A DNA stretch of 40,147 nucleotides from Nitrosomonas sp. GTDB taxonomy: Bacteria; Pseudomonadota; Gammaproteobacteria; Burkholderiales; Nitrosomonadaceae. Positions within the stretch are counted from its first letter, which is position 1. Each line of letters opens with the position of its first letter. The position numbers were made by a program, and so were the translations under genes. Positions 1-7,790 of this stretch are shown one piece after another. Below the pieces are notes generated by a model. The model had not been told where the DNA came from and searched no databases. It saw nothing but the letters and a program-made list of their open reading frames with translations. The stretch covers positions 1 to 40,147 of the forward strand of contig JAGRFM010000073.1 of NCBI GenBank assembly GCA_020446045.1, in the 5' to 3' direction.

Positions 1-210
1 ATTATGCTTCAGCAATATCTGCAGCATTTATTTTTCTGTACTTTATCAAAACAATTCACACTTATAAAACACCCAGATATATTACATAAAAATGTAGCAG
101 TATTAAGACGTTTAACCGCTTATCGGTATGAAGTAGTTGCTCTATTAAGACAACTTACTACAAATAACGGTCAAAAAATGTCGGATTATTTTACACTGCA
201 TTTCGTATGA
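1..210 (+). CDS. possible 3' end of an ORF cut by the window edge
   Basis: The frame is open from the first base to a TGA at 208-210, giving about 69 residues that begin before the window or at the ATG at 4. The residues are rich in Leu, Lys, Thr and His and match no family I recognise. There is no ribosome binding site in view. It could be the tail of an upstream gene or chance open frame in AT-rich DNA. A copy of the 20-bp motif that recurs at 593-612 overlaps its last codons (177-196), which argues slightly for non-coding DNA. Confidence 0.15.
   Translation: MMLQQYLQHLFFCTLSKQFTLIKHPDILHKNVAVLRRLTAYRYEVVALLRQLTTNNGQKMSDYFTLHFV
177..196 (+). promoter_or_regulatory. upstream copy of the TGTCGGA...TTACA motif
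   Basis: AATGTCGGATTATTTTACAC, 18 of 20 bases identical to the copy at 593-612. It has TGT/ACA ends and the same orientation as the copy nearer the promoter. Inferred to be a second, distal binding site for the activator of the PEP-CTERM gene. The stretch 211-592 between the two copies is AT-rich and I see no gene in it. Confidence 0.4.
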
Positions 211-592
211 ATGGTGTTGGTATTATTCCATCCAATCTCGACCCAATCCACTTCTAAGTATACAACTTTATCCCCACACCAATTGTTTAACATATAATCG
301 CATATCAACGGTTTGAAATAATAACATTTTGATCAAGACTTAATGTTCAAATTGACAACATCAAAAAATCAAAAGCTACTACAACATAGAACCCAATTGC
401 AGTCGAAAAAATACCAAGTGGAGAAAAGCTGCCATAAAAAATGAAAAGATCAATATCTACTGGAACGCAACGTAACGATCGACCAGACATAAATCCATAA
501 CAAAAAACCTAATCAAAAAATCTAATCAAAAAACATTATGCTATATTGATGCGTCTGATGTCATGTTTACAGCACAAAACTTTCAACAATCA

Positions 593-612
593 AATGTCGG
601 ATTTTCTTACAC
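593..612 (+). promoter_or_regulatory. candidate enhancer-binding site upstream of the sigma-54 promoter
   Basis: AATGTCGGATTTTCTTACAC lies about 60 bases before the -24 element at 675-676. That is a usual distance for an upstream activating site of a sigma-54 enhancer-binding protein. In exosortase bacteria the sensor/regulator pair PrsK/PrsR is known to act with RpoN on PEP-CTERM genes. Assigning this motif to PrsR is my inference. Confidence 0.45.
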
Positions 613-673
613 CTCAAATCTTCATAATGACAAAATCCCATAAAACACACATAAAAACAGACATATAAATAAA

Positions 674-689
674 CGGCATGAAAATTGCT
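674..689 (+). promoter_or_regulatory. sigma-54 (-24/-12) promoter
   Basis: CGGCATGAAAATTGCT matches the RpoN consensus TGGCAC-N5-TTGCW. GG is at 675-676 and GC at 687-688, with exactly the required 12-base register. Transcription would start near base 700, 40-odd bases before the chosen start codon of the PEP-CTERM gene. The longer reading with an ATG at 707 would leave almost no leader. Confidence 0.7.
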
Positions 690-742
690 TTAAGAATATT
701 ATTAAGATGATACTTTCATTATTAACGAATAGGAGAATGTTA

Positions 743-1591
743 GTGAACATGAACAAATCTATTAAATTAACAGCAAGTCTATTGGTTGCTGCCATCCTAC
801 CCAGTACTGCGCATGCAATTAATGTCACAACATCGACAGATGCTAATACTTTAGCTAATAATATTTTAGGTTCAGGCATTTCAATCAGCAATGTCAGCTT
901 GATTGGCGCCAATACTCAACAAGGGACATTTACAGGTGGTTTAGCAGATGGTATCGGCATTGACGCCGGCATTATTTTAACGTCGGGAAATGCAAATTCT
1001 GCTGATACCGGTGGTGCAGGTAATATAACTGACAACACTACTTCATTTACAGGCACAGGATCTAATACCGCTTTGACAAACTTATCAGGCTTTTCAACAA
1101 ATGATCAGAATGTTTTGAAGTTTGATTTCACCTCAAATGGTGGTGATGTTTTCTTTAATTATGTATTTGCTTCAGAAGAATATAATGAATTTGTCGGTTC
1201 TCAATTTAACGATGTATTTGCCTTTTTTCTAGATGGGGTTAATATTGCGCTGATACCGGGAACAAGCACGGCCGTAACGATTAACAATGTTAATAACTCA
1301 AGCAATTCATCCTTTTATAATGACAACGACCCGTCCAATGGCATACCAACGCCCTATAGTATTGAATACGATGGGTTCACCGATGTCTTTACCGCTCAAT
1401 TCCTTGGTCTAAGCGCCGGCACTCACACTATCGAGTTAGCGATTGCTGATGCTGGTGACAGCTCTTTGGATTCCGCTGTATTTATCCAGGCAGGTAGTTT
1501 TTCAGATACCAAGATACCGGAGCCATCTTCTATAGCATTATTCGGATTGGGCTTGCTCGGTTTAAGCTTTATACGCCGGAGACGTATTTAA
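743..1591 (+). CDS. PEP-CTERM sorted protein with choice-of-anchor L domain
   Basis: Exported surface protein of 282 residues. It starts with a signal peptide (NKSIKLTASLLVAAI...AHA), followed by a choice-of-anchor L type domain (conserved YVFASEEYNEFVGSQFNDVF stretch). It ends in a PEP-CTERM tail: PEPSS, a hydrophobic segment, then RRRR. Known role of the tail: recognition by exosortase, which cleaves there and attaches the protein at the cell surface or to exopolysaccharide. The GTG at 743 is chosen because AGGAG (731-735) lies 7 bases before it; ATG at 749 is the alternative, and ATG 707/737 are poorly placed. The gene stands alone behind a sigma-54 promoter and two upstream motifs and is followed by a hairpin. 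The ligand or job of the mature domain is unknown. Confidence 0.9.
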   Translation: MNMNKSIKLTASLLVAAILPSTAHAINVTTSTDANTLANNILGSGISISNVSLIGANTQQGTFTGGLADGIGIDAGIILTSGNANSADTGGAGNITDNTTSFTGTGSNTALTNLSGFSTNDQNVLKFDFTSNGGDVFFNYVFASEEYNEFVGSQFNDVFAFFLDGVNIALIPGTSTAVTINNVNNSSNSSFYNDNDPSNGIPTPYSIEYDGFTDVFTAQFLGLSAGTHTIELAIADAGDSSLDSAVFIQAGSFSDTKIPEPSSIALFGLGLLGLSFIRRRRI

Positions 1592-1597
1592 CAAATT

Positions 1598-1617
1598 CCA
1601 CCGGCGAACGTCGGTGG
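1598..1617 (+). terminator. hairpin after the PEP-CTERM gene
   Basis: CCACCG (1598-1603) pairs with CGGTGG (1612-1617) over an 8-base loop, starting 7 bases after the stop codon and followed by TTTCAT. The T run is short, so this is a weak rho-independent terminator. Confidence 0.55.
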
Positions 1618-1932
1618 TTTCATATTAATAATAGGCCTCCTCCGGCTATCGCTATCCCAGGGGATTCCGTAAATTTTAGCCGTCACGGCTACGATCTGAG
1701 TAAGATTTCTGCTGACTGCTTTTTTTATTTTGCGCTTTATTGATGTTTGTATATCTGTGACAGGTTTAATTCGTCCACATCATGGTTAACCTCGCTTGCT
1801 TCTACAGGCCAGCTTCCCACACTTCACGAACGAATCCCCGGGTCAGAAAACACCTAACAGACTACTTTGTTTTTGATTCCTACGCTATTAATATAGTACT
1901 GGCCCAACGAATTATTTACTGAAGTCGAAACC

Positions 1933-1963
1933 TTACCTCAACTTTTTAATTAACCGTTATAAT
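1933..1963 (+). promoter_or_regulatory. possible sigma-70 promoter for the SRPBCC gene
   Basis: A perfect TATAAT at 1958-1963 has a TTACCT at 1933-1938 upstream (19-base spacer). Transcription would start about 50 bases before the ATG at 2021. The rest of the 1618-2020 gap has no gene that I can support. Confidence 0.4.
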
Positions 1964-2020
1964 CGGAATAATCAGCTATAGACCAGTGCTTCCCCGAAAG
2001 CTTCGCACAGGAGACTATTT

Positions 2021-2485
2021 ATGTTTGGTTTGTTAAAAGCAACCCCGGTTACCGGAAAAGCTAATACGCTGGTTCAAGTTCCATCTGACCAACTGTTTCA
2101 ATTTATTGGCGCCGATTTAATGGAAAACTATCCAAGATGGTCACCAGAAGTCAAGGAACTTGAAAAATTGTCCAATGGCCCGATTAGCACCGGAACAAAA
2201 TGCCGTCAGGTGCGCGTCGACCAAGGCAACCGCTCCGAATCCACTTTTCAAGTCACGGTATTCGATTCTGGCAAGCGTATCTGTTTTGAAGGCATATCCA
2301 ACCCTTACCGCTGTGATTATCTTATTGAATCTATCAATGAGAAAAACAGCCGATTGACTTTTGTCTTTGAACTACTCGATCTTGAGTTGCATATGAAGCC
2401 GTTTGAAAAACTCATACGCATCGCTGTACAAGATGGAACCGAAAGAACAATACATAACATCAAAAAAATCATAGAAGCTGAATAG
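2021..2485 (+). CDS. SRPBCC / START-like small-molecule binding protein
   Basis: Cytosolic protein of 154 residues with the layout of the SRPBCC (Bet v1-like, polyketide cyclase/START) fold. The N-terminus reads VQVPSDQLFQFIGADLMENYPRWSPEV, typical of the first strand and helix. A central beta-rich section (FQVTVFDSGKRICFEG) and a long C-terminal helix ending IHNIKKIIEAE follow. Members bind hydrophobic ligands in a central cavity, and no specific ligand can be read here. The ATG follows AGGAG by a normal distance. An 89-base gap separates it from the LOV gene downstream on the same strand, so the two may be co-transcribed. Confidence 0.75.
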   Translation: MFGLLKATPVTGKANTLVQVPSDQLFQFIGADLMENYPRWSPEVKELEKLSNGPISTGTKCRQVRVDQGNRSESTFQVTVFDSGKRICFEGISNPYRCDYLIESINEKNSRLTFVFELLDLELHMKPFEKLIRIAVQDGTERTIHNIKKIIEAE

Positions 2486-2574
2486 ACAGCACCCTCGTAA
2501 TATAGATTGAACACTTCGTCACATGGCATAATCTTTTTGAGCTGAACGCATTCAGATAGACAAGGAGAAATAAT

Positions 2575-3027
2575 ATGGACTTTATCGTTGAAAAAGACCC
2601 TGGGCTGATCCCACAAGTGTTGGCCAAAATTCTTGATTCCTGCCTGAACGGCGTTACACTTGCGGATCCGGATTTGGAAGATATGCCGCTGGTCTACGCC
2701 AATAAAGCTTTTGAGGACATAACCGGTTACACGCAGGAAGAAACCATTGGAAGAAACTGTCGTTTTTTGCAGGGAACAGATCGCAATCAGGCTGAAGTGG
2801 CTAAATTAAAACAAGCCATTCAAAACAAGCAACCCGTTGAAGTAACACTCAGAAATTATAAAAAGAATGGCGAGCTATTCTACAACCACCTGAAAATGAT
2901 GCCTTTATTTGATTCAAAAGGTCGTTTACTCTATTTTCTGGGCGTACAACACGACGCAACGCAGCAAGTTAAAACGGACGAAGAAATTAAACGCTTAAAA
3001 GCGCAAATCGAAACCCTTAAACAATAA
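2575..3027 (+). CDS. short LOV (PAS) blue-light photoreceptor
   Basis: Single LOV domain with short extensions, 150 residues. The hallmark GRNCRFLQG loop is intact, with the photo-adduct cysteine at residue 62 and the flanking Arg/Gln used for FMN binding. The later FMN contacts (N in FYNHLK, Q in FLGVQHD) are also present. The C-terminus (about 128-150) is a short amphipathic coiled coil. There is no kinase, GGDEF or HTH output domain. Short LOV proteins of this kind are known to dimerise through their terminal helices and to signal by protein contact. AGGAG sits 7 bases before the ATG. The SRPBCC gene upstream is a possible partner, by position only. Confidence 0.92.
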   Translation: MDFIVEKDPGLIPQVLAKILDSCLNGVTLADPDLEDMPLVYANKAFEDITGYTQEETIGRNCRFLQGTDRNQAEVAKLKQAIQNKQPVEVTLRNYKKNGELFYNHLKMMPLFDSKGRLLYFLGVQHDATQQVKTDEEIKRLKAQIETLKQ

Positions 3028-3154
3028 ACTTGAGTGTAACATGGAAAAAACTTAAAACTTAGGAAAAAGCCAAATCTCACGCCTAAACAATTGAAACAAG
3101 CATTCATTTTAATCATATGCTCTGCCAGCTTATGGCTAAAGGAGTACGCTTAGT

Positions 3155-4675
3155 ATGAACAAACGCATTCCAACAACATCCCCCTGTGTAGCAGCAGCCA
3201 ATAAGCACCAACCATTCTCCAAACGTCTAGCTCACGCCTTGGTGTTTATCATGGTTCTGTCAGTAATCAGCGATGTTCATACTGCAAAGGCGGACAATGA
3301 GACGCTATCGACACGCTCCGATCAAACCGGAATTACATTATCGCTTTACCAGCATAATCTTGCACTGGTTACGGAAACACGCAGCATCACTTTGGCAAAT
3401 GGGCGTAACACCATTATCTGGCAGGAAATAGCACCTGCACTCAAACCGGAAACCGCCTGGCTCAGATTGCTTCAGCAACCTGAACAACTTCAGATACACG
3501 CACAACATTTTGATCTGAAACGGCTGACGCCACAATCTCTGCTTGAAAGTCACATCGGGAAAACCGTTACAGTAATTCGAATCCATCCGACTACCGGAGA
3601 AGAAACCCGTGAAACGGCGACTGTATTATCAACGGAAGGTGGTGGAATACTTCAGTATGCCGATCGCATTGAAACCGGTGTACCCGGCCGTTTGGCATTT
3701 TCAACCATCCCTGACCATCTGCATAACAAGCCTGCACTGCATTTTACACTGGATAACAAGCTCACCCTCCCTACCCCTCTGGAACTCCAGTTAATCTATC
3801 TGACACAAGGATTAACCTGGCATGCCGATTATGTTCTGGAACTTGACCAGAATGATCGGCTGGCTAGCCTGACGGGTTTTGCAACATTAACCAACCAAAG
3901 CGGTATTGATTTTTATCAAACAAAAATGCAACTTATCGCCGGAGACATCAACCAGAGCACCCCCGTCAGAACACCCGTTGCCAGACACCTAGCCAAAGAA
4001 ATTGAAATGACCAGTGCTGCAGCCTATGCAGATATTGAATCCACACCGCATTTTGAGTTGCATCGCTATGCCCTGCCGGAAACGATTACGCTGAACAACG
4101 ACCAGACCCGGCAAGTTTCATTTCTAACGGCCCGCGCCATTCCCGTCGAAAAACAGTTTGTCCTGCCTGGCCAGAGTCATTATTTTTCCAGTTATTATTT
4201 TTCGCCAGAACAAAAACAGCATATCGACGTTTATATCAGCTTCCAAAACACTGGCGGCGATCTCGGCAGACCCCTGCCTCGCGGCATAATACGTGCATAC
4301 AAACAGGATCAAAAAGAGGATGTGCATTTTATCGGCGAGGACAGTATTCAGCACACGGCAAACAACGCAACAGTACGGTTGAAACTGGGGCAGGTTTTTG
4401 ATATTTCAGCCGAAAAGAAACAGACGGATTTCAAAAGAATTCCCACACCTGACAACGCTACCCGTCAATTTGAAACGGCGCACCAGATCACACTGAATAA
4501 CGCGAAAAAAGAACCGGTTACAGTAACTGTCCGCGAACCCATTCCCGGTGACTGGCGGATAATGTATGAGTCGCATTCACACAAAAAAATTTCATCGCAT
4601 CTAGCTGAATGGCATATCGAAATACCTGCAGACAGTCAGATCAAACTGGATTATCGTGTCCGCACGTTATTATGA
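3155..4675 (+). CDS. DUF4139 domain protein, exported
   Basis: Protein of 506 residues with a positively charged N-terminus and a hydrophobic segment ending near TAKA (about residues 25-48), read as a signal peptide or anchor. The mature part is beta-rich. Its second half carries the DUF4139 pattern: RAIPVEKQFVLPGQ, then FQNTGGDLGRPLPRGIIRAY, FIGEDSI, LGQVFDISAEKKQTDF and VREPIPGDWRI. Family function is not established; such proteins are usually periplasmic or surface located. AAGGAG lies 11 bases before the ATG. It ends only 11 bases from the convergent yheS stop, with no clear terminator between them. Confidence 0.8.
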   Translation: MNKRIPTTSPCVAAANKHQPFSKRLAHALVFIMVLSVISDVHTAKADNETLSTRSDQTGITLSLYQHNLALVTETRSITLANGRNTIIWQEIAPALKPETAWLRLLQQPEQLQIHAQHFDLKRLTPQSLLESHIGKTVTVIRIHPTTGEETRETATVLSTEGGGILQYADRIETGVPGRLAFSTIPDHLHNKPALHFTLDNKLTLPTPLELQLIYLTQGLTWHADYVLELDQNDRLASLTGFATLTNQSGIDFYQTKMQLIAGDINQSTPVRTPVARHLAKEIEMTSAAAYADIESTPHFELHRYALPETITLNNDQTRQVSFLTARAIPVEKQFVLPGQSHYFSSYYFSPEQKQHIDVYISFQNTGGDLGRPLPRGIIRAYKQDQKEDVHFIGEDSIQHTANNATVRLKLGQVFDISAEKKQTDFKRIPTPDNATRQFETAHQITLNNAKKEPVTVTVREPIPGDWRIMYESHSHKKISSHLAEWHIEIPADSQIKLDYRVRTLL

Positions 4676-4686
4676 ACAAGCACTGT

Positions 4687-6546
4687 TCAGGTCTGTTCTT
4701 CAAGCGCCATTTCAAGTTCCAGCCAGCTTTCTTCCAGTTCACTGATTTTCTGTTCTAACGCAGCATGGACAGCATTCAGTTGATCAATCTCAGCGCGTGA
4801 CCGCTGGGTATAGGTAGCCGGATCGGCCAATTGACGATTAGCCTCGGCCAGTTCCTTTTGTGCGGTGTTGATTGCCGTCTCCAGCTTTGATTGCTTTGAC
4901 AATAGCATCTTCCTGTTCGGTCGCGCCGGCGGTTTTTGCCTGGATTTTGTCTCGATGGTCCGGACTTGAACATTCCCCTCACTCCTGCGCTGTTCGATCC
5001 AGGTTTTATAATCCTCCAGATCACCCTCGAAACCCTGCACCTTGCCATCGGCAACGAGCCACAATTCATCCGCAACGGCACGTATCAGGCTCCTGTCATG
5101 CGACACCAAAACCACTGCTCCGGTATACGCCTCCAATGCCAGCGTCAATGCATCCCGCATATCGAGGTCCAGATGATTGGTCGGTTCATCGAGCAATAGC
5201 AAATGCGGTTTTCTCCACGCTATAAGCGCCAGGGCAAGCCTGCTTTTCTCTCCCCCGGAAAAAGTTTCTACCGGGCGGTTCTCTTCATCCCCACCCATAC
5301 CAAAACGTCCCAGAAAACTGCGCAGTTCCAGTTCAGTCTGTTTGGGCGCCAAACGCATCATATGCTGCAGCGGTGTTGCCGCATTATCCAAATGTTCCAG
5401 CTGATGCTGTGCGAAATAACCGATATTAATATCATGAGCGCATTCCACCATCCCCGAAACCGGTTTTAACTCGCCCGTCAGCAATTTAATCAATGTTGAT
5501 TTTCCTGCACCATTTGGACCCAGCAGCGCAATTCGTGCACCGGCCTGCAAAACCAGATTAACTTTCTGCAGCAAAAGATTGTCGTTATAGCCGAAATCGA
5601 CATCGCTGACCCGCACCAGCACATCCGGGCTGCGTTCCGGCGCGTCGATTCGCAGTTCAAAGTGGCCGTTCTCGATATGCACCGGGGTAACGCGCGTCAA
5701 CCGCTCCAGTGCCTTGATCCGACTTTGCGCCTGCTTCGCCTTGGTGGCTTTGGCACGGAAGCGGCGCACGAAATCTTCCATATGAGCGATCTGCTTTTGC
5801 TGCTGCTGATAAGCCTGCGCCTGCTGCTGTAAACGCTCAGCGCGCGCACGCTCGAAATCGTCGTAATTTCCGGTATAAACATCCATTTGACGTGCGTGCA
5901 CATGCACAATTCGATCAACACAGGCATTGAGAAATTCCCGGTCGTGCGACACAACGATAAAGCTGCCCGGATACCGCACCAGGTATTGTTCCAGCCAGAT
6001 AATCGCTTCCAGATCGAGATGATTGGTCGGCTCATCGAGCAGCATCAAATCGGCGCGATGCATCAATGCACGCGCCAGATTCAGGCGCATGCGCCATCCT
6101 CCTGAAAATGAATGCACCGGCTGCCGCTGCACGTCATTGGCAAAACCGAGACCGTTCAATAATTGCGCCGCACGCGCCGCAGCCCCATACCCATCTATCA
6201 CTTCATAGCGCTGTTGCGCCTCAAACCAGTTGTCATCGTGTGTGTCTTTTACAAGAATTTGTTCCAGCTGCCGCAACTCCCGATCTCCATCCAGCACAAA
6301 TTCAATTGCAGGTTGATTCGAACTGATGATTTCCTGTTCGACAAAGGCAACGGTTTTGCCCGCCTGAAGGGTGACTTCTCCGGCATCGGGTTTGATTTCA
6401 CCCCGAATCAAGCGGAATAAAGTCGATTTACCACACCCATTTTTACCCACAAGCCCCGCATGCTGCCCGGCAAAAATCTGCAGCGTGCAGTTTTGCAGCA
6501 ATGGCGTTCCACCTTGAAGATAAGTCAGTGATTGAATACTCAGCAT
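4687..6546 (-). CDS. yheS: ABC-F family ATPase, YheS type
   Basis: Soluble protein of 619 residues with two ABC nucleotide-binding domains and no membrane segments. The first Walker A is GKNGCGKST (residues 34-42), with an FSGGW signature and LLLDEPTNHLD-type Walker B. The second copy has GPNGAGKST, TFSGGEKSRLALALIAW and LLLLDEPTNHLD. A linker rich in Gln/Arg separates them, and the last 80 or so residues form a coiled coil. The wording near the N-terminus (VGKNGCGKST, then VLDGDRELRQLE) fits the YheS branch rather than EttA or Uup. ABC-F proteins act on the ribosome E site during translation. The gene is monocistronic and convergent with the DUF4139 gene. Confidence 0.9.
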   Translation of the reverse strand: MLSIQSLTYLQGGTPLLQNCTLQIFAGQHAGLVGKNGCGKSTLFRLIRGEIKPDAGEVTLQAGKTVAFVEQEIISSNQPAIEFVLDGDRELRQLEQILVKDTHDDNWFEAQQRYEVIDGYGAAARAAQLLNGLGFANDVQRQPVHSFSGGWRMRLNLARALMHRADLMLLDEPTNHLDLEAIIWLEQYLVRYPGSFIVVSHDREFLNACVDRIVHVHARQMDVYTGNYDDFERARAERLQQQAQAYQQQQKQIAHMEDFVRRFRAKATKAKQAQSRIKALERLTRVTPVHIENGHFELRIDAPERSPDVLVRVSDVDFGYNDNLLLQKVNLVLQAGARIALLGPNGAGKSTLIKLLTGELKPVSGMVECAHDINIGYFAQHQLEHLDNAATPLQHMMRLAPKQTELELRSFLGRFGMGGDEENRPVETFSGGEKSRLALALIAWRKPHLLLLDEPTNHLDLDMRDALTLALEAYTGAVVLVSHDRSLIRAVADELWLVADGKVQGFEGDLEDYKTWIEQRRSEGNVQVRTIETKSRQKPPARPNRKMLLSKQSKLETAINTAQKELAEANRQLADPATYTQRSRAEIDQLNAVHAALEQKISELEESWLELEMALEEQT

Positions 6547-6677
6547 AATAAGAAAACACTACAACAAAAATAGCTAAGGTAGTGATTTTAACGGGTAGTC
6601 CAAACAAAACAAAATGGAGCAAAAAACTTGAAAGAATAAATTCACTTTTTTTGGCAAAAAGACTTGACAAATGCAAA

Positions 6678-6876
6678 TAATCCACAATTTTCAGAGAACA
6701 CCTACACAATTTAACGCAAATCCCCAGAAACATTAGACAAATTAATAACCATTTGAATATAAATAACTTTTTTATGTATAAAAATTAATCGAATTAAAAA
6801 AATCTGTTATATAAAGGCAGGTTATTGCTTTAATTTACAAACTATCCACAAAGTTATCCACAGTTTTTGTGGACAA
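6678..6876. other. DnaA-box cluster beside an AT-rich stretch
   Basis: Perfect DnaA box TTATCCACA at 6854-6862. A one-mismatch box CTATCCACA lies at 6842-6850, TGTGGACAA on the opposite strand at 6868-6876, and TAATCCACA at 6678-6686. The interval 6735-6840 is very AT-rich, with runs of A and T as in a DNA-unwinding element. It lies between genes transcribed away from each other (yheS and tetR). This is the composition of a replication origin or of a DnaA-regulated region. None of the usual oriC neighbours (dnaA, dnaN, mnmG) is in the window, so origin function is only a possibility. Confidence 0.5.
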
Positions 6877-7005
6877 AATACGTAAGTCACCGTAACCATG
6901 GAATAAATCCGGGTCATCATCGAAAAAATAGCACACCCGCATCGAAACCGCATGCTCATCTTTTCCTTATAAAACAGGTCATTGATCGTCTGAAACAGAT
7001 ATTTA

Positions 7006-7014
7006 TGCTATATT
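7006..7014 (+). promoter_or_regulatory. possible extended -10 promoter for tetR
   Basis: TGCTATATT reads as an extended -10 (TG-n-TATATT, 7009-7014). It sits about 40 bases before the chosen start codon. The nearest -35-like TTGATC (6982-6987) is 21 bases away, so only the -10 is persuasive. Confidence 0.3.
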
Positions 7015-7052
7015 GTCCTCGACGCCATTTCATGGACAGGAGGATTACCGCC

Positions 7053-7787
7053 ATGACAGAACAACCTGAACTCCGTACAGCGATAGTCGATGCAGCAGTT
7101 GCCATAGCTGAACGTTCATCCTGGGAAGCCGTACGATTTTTTGATATCGCTGAAGAACTGAACATCACACTCGATGATATTCGCACACATTTTCGCGAAA
7201 AAGAAGATTTAATCGATGCCTGGTTCGACCGCACCGACGGTATTATGCTGAAAGTTGCCGAACAAGAGGATTTTCTGGCAAATCCCCCGCGCGAGCGCCT
7301 GTACCGGCTCATTATGGCCTGGCTCGACGCCATGGCTGACCATCGTAAGGTAACCCGCCAGATGATTGGACAAAAACTCGAACCGGGACATATTCACATC
7401 CAGATTCCGGCGATTATGCGTATCAGCCGAACGGTACAATGGATACGCGAAGCGGCGCAACGCGACGCCACCTTTCTGCGCCGTGCATTGGAAGAAACCG
7501 CATTGACTACTATTTACCTGGCGACATTTACCCACTGGATGTTCGACGAATCTCCGAGATCGCAGCGGACGCGCGATTTTCTGGCCCAAAACCTGAAACT
7601 CGCTGAAACACTCGATCAAACGGTTTATGGCAGTTCAAACAGCCGGACAACACAGCAATCCACGGCATCAACCGGACCCGCAAAGGATCTTGAAGTCATT
7701 CCCGCAACACCTGCCGAAACACTTTACCCCACTCACCCATCCGGCAAAGTATCGCCCATTTCCAAGTCCCGAATTAATTCCGGATAA
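7053..7787 (+). CDS. TetR family regulator
   Basis: DNA-binding protein of 244 residues. The first 50 residues are a TetR helix-turn-helix: AIVDAAVAIAERSSWEAVR, then FFDIAEELNITLDDIRTHF and REKEDLIDAWFDR. The following helical region would bind the inducer. The last 45 residues are low complexity (Ser/Thr/Pro) and probably disordered. The ATG at 7053 is chosen because AGGAGG lies 9 bases upstream and the HTH begins at once. An in-frame start at 6867 would add 62 residues with no family match and would run through a DnaA box. The stop is 3 bases before the hydrolase ATG, so the two genes are translationally coupled and the regulator probably controls that operon. Confidence 0.8.
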   Translation: MTEQPELRTAIVDAAVAIAERSSWEAVRFFDIAEELNITLDDIRTHFREKEDLIDAWFDRTDGIMLKVAEQEDFLANPPRERLYRLIMAWLDAMADHRKVTRQMIGQKLEPGHIHIQIPAIMRISRTVQWIREAAQRDATFLRRALEETALTTIYLATFTHWMFDESPRSQRTRDFLAQNLKLAETLDQTVYGSSNSRTTQQSTASTGPAKDLEVIPATPAETLYPTHPSGKVSPISKSRINSG

Positions 7788-7790
7788 CTG

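Noticed and set aside
622-912. 96-codon open frame on the minus strand
   Set aside because: It overlaps the sigma-54 promoter and the signal-peptide region of the PEP-CTERM gene; its hydrophobic look is a shadow of those bases.
6867-7052. Longer N-terminus for the TetR regulator
   Set aside because: The 62 extra residues do not resemble the family, cross a DnaA-like box, and the ATG at 7053 has a strong AGGAGG.
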